Assembly: GCA_902618855.1 (NCBI GenBank)
Contig: CACNCD010000002.1
Location: 80,033 to 144,032 of the forward strand
DNA: 64,000 bases
Direction: 5' to 3'
Source of the DNA: an uncultured Pelagibacteraceae bacterium
GTDB lineage: Bacteria; Pseudomonadota; Alphaproteobacteria; Pelagibacterales; Pelagibacteraceae
Made by a program: the position numbers and the translations under genes. The notes under the pieces were generated by a model. It made no database searches. It was not told the origin of the DNA and worked only from the letters and a program-made list of their open reading frames with translations. How positions within the stretch are numbered: the stretch's first letter is position 1; every line of letters starts with the position of its first letter. Below are positions 20,702 through 28,984 of the stretch, in pieces.

Positions 20702-21265
20702 TTACTTTCCTTGTTTCTTCATTAGCAATTGCTCTGTCTCCATAGAAACAACAATTCTCTCTGGCCACTGTTTTTCTTTAATGCAAATTAAGCATTTCAT
20801 TACTTCACTGATACCCTGTAAAGTTAAAAAAAATCCTGAAAGTGGAATTAATGACTTTGCCATATAAATTTGTATTTGGGCAGGGCTACTCCAGCTTGTT
20901 TCTTGTACACGCCATGCTAAGGCAGCGTAATCATAACCGTAAAACGTTAAAGCAAGTACACCTGGGAAAAAAAATACGATATATAAAACCAAATCCAATC
21001 TTGCTTGTTTAGTTGGTTTCATCAATCTATACAATACATCTCCTCTTACATGTGCCGCTGTAGCCAAAGTGTATGCGCCTGCCATCATAAATATTGCACC
21101 ATACATTTGAAGACTAAAATCAAAGTTCCATAAGGTCGGCTTATTGAATGCATATGCCATTACTACTTCATAACAAGTTCCGAGGCATAAAATAAGTATA
21201 CACCAAGAAAAAGATTTACCTACTTTAATGCTAAGTTGATCAATAAAATTTATGTATTTTTTCAT
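20702..21265 (-). CDS. TRAP transporter small permease (DctQ type)
   Basis: 4-TM protein between the DctP and DctM genes; MMAGAYTLATAAHVRGDVLYRLM. Confidence 0.92.
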   Translation of the reverse strand: MKKYINFIDQLSIKVGKSFSWCILILCLGTCYEVVMAYAFNKPTLWNFDFSLQMYGAIFMMAGAYTLATAAHVRGDVLYRLMKPTKQARLDLVLYIVFFFPGVLALTFYGYDYAALAWRVQETSWSSPAQIQIYMAKSLIPLSGFFLTLQGISEVMKCLICIKEKQWPERIVVSMETEQLLMKKQGK

Positions 21266-21306
21266 AAAGACTTAAACATACAACACAATAGAAATTAGTC
21301 TAAAAA

Positions 21307-21336
21307 AAAATGGGGGTTATAATAAACCCCCATTTT
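21307..21336. terminator. 12-bp hairpin in the dctP-dctQ intergenic gap (attenuator/partial terminator candidate)
   Basis: AAAATGGGGGTT ATAATA AACCCCCATTTT, perfect 12-bp stem with a 6-nt loop. Confidence 0.75.
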
Positions 21337-21355
21337 CTATAATATTTTAAAATAT

Positions 21356-22534
21356 TTAAATCTTTACGTTGCCTAAAGATCCAAACTCATTCTCATAAGC
21401 CAACCTGTAGTTTGGTTGATTCATAAGAAGATATTTCATTACTGTTTTTGCATATTTCTTCTGTGAATCCACAATTTTCTTGAAGAATGGATCTTTCGCA
21501 GAAAATTCACCAACTACTTTATCCCATCCTTTCAATTGTTCAGAAAGAATTGCATCAGAAGTCTGATAAACATTAACGCCATGTTCATTCATCAACTTAC
21601 TTAAATCTGCAGAATAACGAACTAAAGCTTTAAAGTAGTTATCACTATTTGCACTACCAGCAGCGTACTTTAAGATTGCTTGGTGTCTTGGTGATAAACT
21701 ATTTAGTCTTTTTTTATTGATACAAATTTCAAACATCTCCTGAGATTGGTGAAAACTTCCTAAATGATAATGCTTGGATACATCCTGCATACCAAATTGT
21801 GAGTCTGATGTTGGGTTATTAAACTCCGCAGCATCAATAAGACCAGTCTTCATAGCTGGTTGTATTTCTCCACCTGGAAGTTGTCTTACCACCATGCCCA
21901 TTGCTGTAAGGACGTTAGTAGCCAATCCAACGGTTCTATACTTCATACCTGTTACATCAGAAACGTTTGTCACATTTTTCTTAAACCATCCAAAAGGCTG
22001 CGCTGGCATTGGCATATGGAAGTAACCTACATAGTCGAAGCCAACTTTTTTCAAAGTTTCTTCGTACAAAGCTCTACCTCCGCCGTATTCAATCCAACCC
22101 ATTACTTCTTGGGATGATAATCCGTAAGATGGACCTGTTCCGAACAAGGAAGCAGCTGGATTTTTACCATACCAATATGCTGTAACCCAATGTCCCATGT
22201 CTAGTGTACCATCGCTTACTGCTTGACCAATTTCAGATGTTTTCACAACTGAGCCAACTGGTTGCAAGTCAATTTTGAGTTCTCCACCTGACATTTCCTC
22301 AACCATTCTTGCATAGTCGCCAGCCATTTCAAAAAAAATGTTAGCACCGCTTGGCCATGCCGCTTGCATTTTGAGAGTAACTTTTTTACCTCTCCCACCA
22401 AAGCCTCCCCCTTGCTGGTCACAACCTGCTAAAAAAGCACCTCCAGCTATCACAGCACCAGCTGTAGCTGCTTTCTTAAAAAATTTACGTCTTGAAGTAA
22501 TTAAAGACTTCGCTGACTTCTTTTTTTTAATCAT
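21356..22534 (-). CDS. TRAP transporter solute-binding protein (TakP/2-oxoacid-like), Tat-type lipoprotein
   Basis: SRRKFFKKAATAGAVIAGGAFLAGC combines a twin-Arg motif and a lipobox; WPSGANIFFEMAGDYARMVEEMSGGELKIDLQPVGSVV. Confidence 0.9.
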   Translation of the reverse strand: MIKKKKSAKSLITSRRKFFKKAATAGAVIAGGAFLAGCDQQGGGFGGRGKKVTLKMQAAWPSGANIFFEMAGDYARMVEEMSGGELKIDLQPVGSVVKTSEIGQAVSDGTLDMGHWVTAYWYGKNPAASLFGTGPSYGLSSQEVMGWIEYGGGRALYEETLKKVGFDYVGYFHMPMPAQPFGWFKKNVTNVSDVTGMKYRTVGLATNVLTAMGMVVRQLPGGEIQPAMKTGLIDAAEFNNPTSDSQFGMQDVSKHYHLGSFHQSQEMFEICINKKRLNSLSPRHQAILKYAAGSANSDNYFKALVRYSADLSKLMNEHGVNVYQTSDAILSEQLKGWDKVVGEFSAKDPFFKKIVDSQKKYAKTVMKYLLMNQPNYRLAYENEFGSLGNVKI

Positions 22535-22645
22535 GATTTATTTCTCCTCTTAGTTAATTAACTTGATAATTAAAGCACATATGCTTTTCTGAGTCCCGTG
22601 CTAATTAGTCAAATTCTAAATTATTTACAACTAAGAGTAGTATAA

Positions 22646-24019
22646 TTAATTTAAATCAAATATTTTTCCTGGATTCATAATATTATTTGGATCAATGGTT
22701 CTTTTAATGGATTTCATTAAAGGTAAATTATCTGCGTGTTGTTCCAATAAGTATTTTTTTTTATGTAGTCCAATTCCATGTTCTCCGGTAATTGTTCCAT
22801 CAGACTCGAGACTTTTTTTAATCAAGATATCATTAAATTTTTTAATTTTTTCATATGCCTCTTTTTTTGAAGGATCATATGGAAGCATAACATGGAAATT
22901 TCCATCACCTAAATGACCAACCATTGGACCTCTTAATCCAAGTTTTTTAACCTCGGTCTCTGCGAACTTAACACATTCAGTAATTTTAGAAATTGGAACA
23001 CAAATATCAGTTGTGTATACCCTTCCATTGTTAATAAGTGCTTTAACAGAGTACCAAGCATCCCATCTTGCTCTCCACATTTTATTTCTTTTTTCTAATG
23101 TATCGGCCCACTTAAAATCGCTACCACCATTATTTTTTGAAAGTTCATCTACAATTTTAATTTGCTCTTTGTTTGAAATTTCATCTCCATGAAACTCGAA
23201 AAATAATGTAGGTAAAGGTTTTACATCTTCTAATTTTGAATAATTAATACTTATATCCATTTGATCTTTATTAAGCATTTCAATTCTTGCTATAGGTATA
23301 CCATATTGAATTACTTCTTGTGCTGTCTTTACTGCATTCTCAAGTTCTTTAAATTGACAAATAGCACTAATTATATTTTCTGGAATAGGTGATAATCTTA
23401 ATTGAATTTCTGTTATAATACCCAACGTTCCCTCTGATCCAATAAACAAATTTGTTAAATTGTATCCTGCAGAAGTTTTTTTTGCTCGACCCCCAGTATT
23501 AATTATATCTCCGTTTGGTAAAATAACTGTTAATCCTGTTATTACCGATTTCATTGTCCCATATTTTACTGCCATTGTTCCTGAAGCAGATGTAGACGCC
23601 ATTCCTCCTATAGCAGCATTTGCTCCTGGATCTATTGGAAAAAATACACCATCTTCACGCAGATATTCATTAAGTTGTTCTCTGGTTACACAAGCTTGAA
23701 CTCTGCAATCAAAATCCTCGGTGTTCACCACTAGCACTTTATTCATCTTTTCAAGTGAGATAGTTATTCCTTTATCATTGCCTACTGCATGGCCTTCTAA
23801 AGAAGTTCCAGTACCAAATGGAACTACTGGTACTTTATTTTCATTACACAACTTTAAAATTAGAGATACTTCTTCATTAGTTTCGGGAAAAACTACCGCC
23901 TCCGAAAGTACTGGATCATAGGTATCTTCGCCTCTAGCATAATTTGCTCTTGTTGACTCTGATTGAGAAAATCTATCGTTGAGAATTTTTTTGAGCTGGT
24001 TTTGAAGGTTTAAATTCAT
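22646..24019 (-). CDS. FAD-linked oxidase (GlcD / D-lactate dehydrogenase family)
   Basis: VVPFGTGTSLEGHAVG, GAIGGMASTSASGTMAVKYGT-type PCMH domain, GHLGDGNFHVMLPYD, GTITGEHGIGLHKKKYL. Confidence 0.93.
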   Translation of the reverse strand: MNLNLQNQLKKILNDRFSQSESTRANYARGEDTYDPVLSEAVVFPETNEEVSLILKLCNENKVPVVPFGTGTSLEGHAVGNDKGITISLEKMNKVLVVNTEDFDCRVQACVTREQLNEYLREDGVFFPIDPGANAAIGGMASTSASGTMAVKYGTMKSVITGLTVILPNGDIINTGGRAKKTSAGYNLTNLFIGSEGTLGIITEIQLRLSPIPENIISAICQFKELENAVKTAQEVIQYGIPIARIEMLNKDQMDISINYSKLEDVKPLPTLFFEFHGDEISNKEQIKIVDELSKNNGGSDFKWADTLEKRNKMWRARWDAWYSVKALINNGRVYTTDICVPISKITECVKFAETEVKKLGLRGPMVGHLGDGNFHVMLPYDPSKKEAYEKIKKFNDILIKKSLESDGTITGEHGIGLHKKKYLLEQHADNLPLMKSIKRTIDPNNIMNPGKIFDLN

Positions 24020-24061
24020 TAAAATATATTATTAAAAAAAAAATGTAAAATATATGGCTAA

Positions 24062-25225
24062 TTAACCAAGCATTTTTTTAATATTTTCAATCGCTTGGGA
24101 AATATTGTCTTGTGAAGCAGCAAAACTAAACCTAACATAATCTTTGGCTTTTTTACCAAACGAAGTTCCTGGCACAATTGCAACTCCAGCTTCATGAAGA
24201 CATTTTTTTGCAAATTCTTCACCATTCATTCCAGTCTCTATTACATTGGGGAAAGCATAAAATGCACCACCTGGCAAACTACAAACAATACCTTTTATGC
24301 TATTAAGACCTTCATAAATTAATTTTCTTCTTTTTGTAAATTTTTCCATCATAAAATTTATTGAATCGTCTGGTCCATCAAGAGCAGCAATAGCGCCGAA
24401 TTGAATAGCTGCATTTACACAGGAATGATTATTCACACAAAATTTTATTACTTGATCTATGAGTTTTTCTGGCCATACAGCCCATCCTAATCTCCAACCT
24501 GTCATTGAGTATGCTTTACTCCATCCGTCTAGAACAATTAATCTATCATATAAAAAAGTATAATCAAAAAAGGATGGCATTTTCTTTCCATCAAAAATTT
24601 GTCTACTATAAATTTCATCACTTAAAATAGCAACGTGTGGAAATTTTTTTAATCCTTCAGCTAACTCATCAATTTTATTTTTTTCGGTAAAAGCTCCAGT
24701 AGGATTGTTTGGATTATTTAAAATTATCAATCTAGTATTTTCATTAATTAAAGAAAGTATTTTTTGGGGATTAATTGAAAAATCATTGTTTTCAAGCATA
24801 TCTATTGGGACAGCTTTTGCGCCTGTATAATTTATCATTGACTCATATATAGGAAATCCTGGATCAGGATAAATTATTTCAGCACCAGGCTCGCCAAAGA
24901 GTGTTATTGCATAATACATCGTCGGTTTTCCACCAGGCATAATAATCACTCTCTCAGGATCAATTTCTGTGCTGTAAAGCTTTTTAATTTTTCTTGTAAC
25001 AGCTTCTCTACATTCAATTATTCCATTTGGTAAAACATACCCATGATGACCTTCATCTAATGCTTTTTTTGTAGCCTCAACAACATGTTTTGGAGATTTA
25101 AAATCTGGTTGACCAACACTCAAATGAATTATTTTTTTTCCTTGTGCTTCTAACTTTTTTGCCTCGGCTAAAATTTTAAACGCTGTTTCGGTTCCTAATC
25201 TCTCAAGATTTTTTGCTAATTTCAT
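24062..25225 (-). CDS. PLP-dependent aminotransferase (class I/II, aspartate-aminotransferase-like)
   Basis: LSVGQPDFKSPKHV, NNPNNPTGAF, LDGWSKAYSMTGWRLGW. Confidence 0.93.
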   Translation of the reverse strand: MKLAKNLERLGTETAFKILAEAKKLEAQGKKIIHLSVGQPDFKSPKHVVEATKKALDEGHHGYVLPNGIIECREAVTRKIKKLYSTEIDPERVIIMPGGKPTMYYAITLFGEPGAEIIYPDPGFPIYESMINYTGAKAVPIDMLENNDFSINPQKILSLINENTRLIILNNPNNPTGAFTEKNKIDELAEGLKKFPHVAILSDEIYSRQIFDGKKMPSFFDYTFLYDRLIVLDGWSKAYSMTGWRLGWAVWPEKLIDQVIKFCVNNHSCVNAAIQFGAIAALDGPDDSINFMMEKFTKRRKLIYEGLNSIKGIVCSLPGGAFYAFPNVIETGMNGEEFAKKCLHEAGVAIVPGTSFGKKAKDYVRFSFAASQDNISQAIENIKKMLG

Positions 25226-25229
25226 TTTA

Positions 25230-26378
25230 TTATCTATATGCTAATTTTGAAGAATTGAGCTCTTTTAAATTTTTACAGCCCATCAGTTTCATATTTCTCT
25301 TTATTTCGTTATGCATATTTTGAAGCATTTTTTCAACACCTTTTTGCCCACCGGCACTCAAACTAAAAAGATAACCTTTGCCAAAGCTACATGCTTTTGC
25401 ACCAGCTGCTAATGCTTTTATGACATGAGTTCCTCTTCTAATGCCACCATCTAAAATTATTTCAACTTTATCGCCAAATTTATCTGAAATTTCTTTTATT
25501 TGATCAAAAGGTGATAGTGAGCCATCTAATTGTCTACCGCCATGATTTGATATCATTACTGCTGTACAACCTATATCTATTGCACGCTCTACATCTTCTA
25601 AACTCATTATACCTTTTAGAGCGAACGGACCATTCCATTTTTTAACGATATACTCAGCATCTTTCCAGTTCATCCCTGGATCATATTGCTCATTTATATA
25701 CTCAATTACAGATTTTGTAATGTTTGTACCTTTATCTGTTTTATTTTTAACATTTGATAACTCAAACTTTTTGTTAGTAAAATAGTCAAAAACCCATTTA
25801 GGTTTTACTGCAAAATCAACCAGACTCTTAAAAGTAAGCTTTGGAGGTGTTGTAAAACCTGTTCTATGATCTCTTTCTCTATTTCCAGCAACTATAGTAT
25901 CTACAGTTAAACATAAACCGTCAAAGTTAGCTCTTTTACATCTTTCTACAAGATCGTCTGTAATTGACTTATCTTTATGAACATATAATTGAAACAATTT
26001 AGGTCCACTTGAAATATTAGATATTTCTTCAATAGAGGTATTTGCCATAGTTGACATACTATACATAGTGCCAAATTTTTCTGCAGCTCTTGCTGAGGCT
26101 TTATCTCCATCAGGATGATACAATCTTTGCATAGCTGTTGGTGAGAGAAAAAGTGGCATATTTATTTTACGGCCAAATATTGTTGTTGTAAGGTCAGGAT
26201 TTTCAACACCATTTAAAACATTTGGTATCAAATCACAGGAATTAAAAGAATTTGTATTTCTTTTTAAAGTTATTTCGTCGTCAGATCCACCATCAATATA
26301 ATGAAAAATTGGTGAGGGTAATTTCTTTTTAGCTAATATTCTAAAATCATCGAAATTATGACAGTCATCAAGATCCAT
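25230..26378 (-). CDS. FMN-dependent alpha-hydroxyacid dehydrogenase (LldD-like), copy 1
   Basis: PIFHYIDGGSDDEIT, MISNHGGRQLDGSLSPFDQI, LDGGIRRGTHVIKALAAGA. Confidence 0.93.
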   Translation of the reverse strand: MDLDDCHNFDDFRILAKKKLPSPIFHYIDGGSDDEITLKRNTNSFNSCDLIPNVLNGVENPDLTTTIFGRKINMPLFLSPTAMQRLYHPDGDKASARAAEKFGTMYSMSTMANTSIEEISNISSGPKLFQLYVHKDKSITDDLVERCKRANFDGLCLTVDTIVAGNRERDHRTGFTTPPKLTFKSLVDFAVKPKWVFDYFTNKKFELSNVKNKTDKGTNITKSVIEYINEQYDPGMNWKDAEYIVKKWNGPFALKGIMSLEDVERAIDIGCTAVMISNHGGRQLDGSLSPFDQIKEISDKFGDKVEIILDGGIRRGTHVIKALAAGAKACSFGKGYLFSLSAGGQKGVEKMLQNMHNEIKRNMKLMGCKNLKELNSSKLAYR

Positions 26379-27528
26379 TTTTCCTAAATCTTAAATTACT
26401 TCTACTTAAGTCACTTATTTTAGTACATCCCATTAATTTCATATCTCGTTCTAGTTCAGCTTTATATTGACCTAAAGCTCTCTCGACGCCAGCTTGACCT
26501 GCTGCAGCTAATGCATAAAGATAAAGTCTTCCTCCAGAGCAGGCCTTTGCACCTATTGACAAGGCTTTAAGCATATGGGTTCCTCTTTGAAATCCTCCTT
26601 CGCAAATAACATCAATTTTATCGCCAACAGCATCTACAATTTCTGACAATTGATCAAATGGAGATCTTGATCCATCAAGTTGTCTTCCTCCGTGATTTGA
26701 AACCATTATTCCAGTGCATCCAATATCGACTGCTTTTTTTGCATCTTCAACACTCATTACACCTTTGAGTGCAAAATGACCTCCCCATTGAGAACATAAT
26801 TTCTCTGCATCTTTCCAATTCATAGATTGATCCAACATAGTAGAAAAATAATTACCTATTGAAGTATTAGTGCTAGTACCTTCTTTTACATAATCTTGGA
26901 GATGTGGTAGTTCAAACTTACCTTTTGTTAAATAGTTTATCCCCCACATTGGTTTTATAGCAAAACTAAACAAGCTTGATAATGTAAGTTTAGGGGGAGA
27001 CGTAAATCCAGTTCTTAGATCTCTTTCTCTATTTCCTCCTGTTATGGTATCTACCGTTAATGCCATAACATCAAACTTAGCAGCCTTAGCCCTCTCTAAA
27101 CAAGAGTCATTTAAACCTCTATCTTTATGAAAATAAAATTGAAACATTTTTGGAGTATCAATCATAGAAGATATTTCCTCTACACTTACAGTCGCTAAAG
27201 CCGAAACCCCAAACATGGTATTAAATTTTTGTGCAGCTTTTCCAACAGCTCTTTCTCCATCGTAATGAAAAAGTCTTTGTAACGCTGTAGGAGCACAATA
27301 AAAAGGAAGGTCAATTTTTTTTCCAAAAATAGTTGTTGAAAGATCCACATTCTCAACTCCTCTCAGCACATTTGGGACTAAGTCTACATCATTAAAAGCA
27401 CTAGTATTCCTTTTATAGGTAATTTCATCATCAGCAGCCCCATCAATGTAATGAAAAATTGGGGATGGTAATTTTTTCTCAGCTAACTTTCTAAAGTCAT
27501 AAAAGTTATGACAGTCTTTTAATCTCAT
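26368..27528 (-). CDS. FMN-dependent alpha-hydroxyacid dehydrogenase (LldD-like), copy 2
   Basis: PIFHYIDGAADDEIT, MVSNHGGRQLDGSRSPFDQL, CEGGFQRGTHMLKALSIGAKACSGGRLYLYAL. Confidence 0.93.
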   Translation of the reverse strand: MRLKDCHNFYDFRKLAEKKLPSPIFHYIDGAADDEITYKRNTSAFNDVDLVPNVLRGVENVDLSTTIFGKKIDLPFYCAPTALQRLFHYDGERAVGKAAQKFNTMFGVSALATVSVEEISSMIDTPKMFQFYFHKDRGLNDSCLERAKAAKFDVMALTVDTITGGNRERDLRTGFTSPPKLTLSSLFSFAIKPMWGINYLTKGKFELPHLQDYVKEGTSTNTSIGNYFSTMLDQSMNWKDAEKLCSQWGGHFALKGVMSVEDAKKAVDIGCTGIMVSNHGGRQLDGSRSPFDQLSEIVDAVGDKIDVICEGGFQRGTHMLKALSIGAKACSGGRLYLYALAAAGQAGVERALGQYKAELERDMKLMGCTKISDLSRSNLRFRKNGS

Positions 27529-27536
27529 AATTAATT

Positions 27537-28064
27537 TTAGAATTTTTTAAGAAAATTAAACATATAACTATTTGCCCCAGGATTTTTATCTCCTAAACTC
27601 GCGTTAGATATATGGTTGTAAGATATGCCAAATTGACTTTCTCTAGGTAATTCTAACGATATTTGTACTTCACTTTTAAATTCAACTAAATGTCCCAAAT
27701 CCTTTCCATCTCCTTGATTATATACTCCCGGGGTAAAGCTTGGTGTAATATTAATATTACCAACTTTATACATTGCCTGTACACCTGTATAAAAATAGCT
27801 TGAATTATCCTGAGTAATTAATGCTCCTGTAATTGGTGATAATGTTCCTAAAAAACTATCTCTTAAAAGATTCTCATTTTGATGTTGAAAACCAATTATT
27901 TGTGATCTTTTTCCATCATCGCTAAAATCAAACATACCTGTGAAAATACTAATTTCATGTTGTTTATCTGAAATTTTTTTTGTTTCTTCGCTTTTCAAAG
28001 GTGATGACACTAGTAATAAAATTACAAAAAAGAAAAAATATTTATTAATAATTTTTGTTTTCAT
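27537..28064 (-). CDS. Acyloxyacyl hydrolase / lipid A 3-O-deacylase (PagL-like)
   Basis: Signal peptide, C-terminal GISYNHISNASLGDKNPGANSYMFNF resembles the PagL HxSN catalytic motif. Confidence 0.75.
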   Translation of the reverse strand: MKTKIINKYFFFFVILLLVSSPLKSEETKKISDKQHEISIFTGMFDFSDDGKRSQIIGFQHQNENLLRDSFLGTLSPITGALITQDNSSYFYTGVQAMYKVGNINITPSFTPGVYNQGDGKDLGHLVEFKSEVQISLELPRESQFGISYNHISNASLGDKNPGANSYMFNFLKKF

Positions 28065-28094
28065 AAAAAGTTAATGTTTTTTTTATATATACAA

Positions 28095-28466
28095 CTAAAC
28101 TTTTCTAAATACCAATTTTTTAAGTATTATTGCACCTCCTATTAAAAATAACAATACCGGCAATCCCCATAGAATAAACGTATTTTTATTCAAATTTGTG
28201 TCGTAAACAATCCATTCTCCATATTTTTCTATTAGTAAATCATAGATTTCTTTCTCATTTAAACCTTCATTGATTTTTTTATTTATAAGAAGTTTCATAC
28301 TCACCGCAAAATCGGATTGAGAGTCATAAATTGATTGACCTTGACAGATTAGACACCTTAAATTTTTTGAAATCTTTAATTCTAACTGATCATTACTTTT
28401 GGCAAGAGCAACATTGTTAATATTAAAAATAAAAAATAATATGAAAAGAAATTTTAGTATTTTCAT
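28095..28466 (-). CDS. ccmH: Cytochrome c maturation protein CcmH
   Basis: NLRCLICQGQSIYDSQSDFA (LRCxxCQ motif), C-terminal TM. Confidence 0.95.
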   Translation of the reverse strand: MKILKFLFILFFIFNINNVALAKSNDQLELKISKNLRCLICQGQSIYDSQSDFAVSMKLLINKKINEGLNEKEIYDLLIEKYGEWIVYDTNLNKNTFILWGLPVLLFLIGGAIILKKLVFRKV

Positions 28467-28984
28467 TTGATTATTGAATTTATTTCTTTAAGCGCATCCT
28501 CGGTTAAATTTCCAATAAATGTTTTTATAATTTTTTTATCTTTATTTATAATAAAAGTTTCTGGTATACCATAACCACCAAACTCTATCGCAATAATTCC
28601 GGTTTTATCGATTATTGTTGTAGAAAAAGGATTTCCAAGTTCTTTTAAAAACTTCTTTGCTTTCTTTGGATTATCTTTGTAATTTAATCCAATAATCTTT
28701 ACAGAAAGATTTGAGCTTAATTCCATTAACTGTGGGTGTTCCTCTCTACATGGTGCACACCAACTTGCCCAGATATTTAAAATATAAAAATCACTATCTT
28801 TAAATATTTCGTTAGAGGTAATCTCTTTATTCGAAAAAAGTTCTGTGGCTACAAATTCAGGCAATTCTCTTTTTTCAGATTTTTCTGGAACATAAATACT
28901 TGAAGTATTTAAACTTTTTAAAAATATTGCAAAACAAAAAATTAAAAAAAATATTAGTACGGTAAGTAAAATTTTATTTTTCAT
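28463..28984 (-). CDS. ccmG: Cytochrome c biogenesis thioredoxin CcmG/DsbE
   Basis: NIWASWCAPCREEHPQLMEL. Confidence 0.94.
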   Translation of the reverse strand: MKNKILLTVLIFFLIFCFAIFLKSLNTSSIYVPEKSEKRELPEFVATELFSNKEITSNEIFKDSDFYILNIWASWCAPCREEHPQLMELSSNLSVKIIGLNYKDNPKKAKKFLKELGNPFSTTIIDKTGIIAIEFGGYGIPETFIINKDKKIIKTFIGNLTEDALKEINSIIK

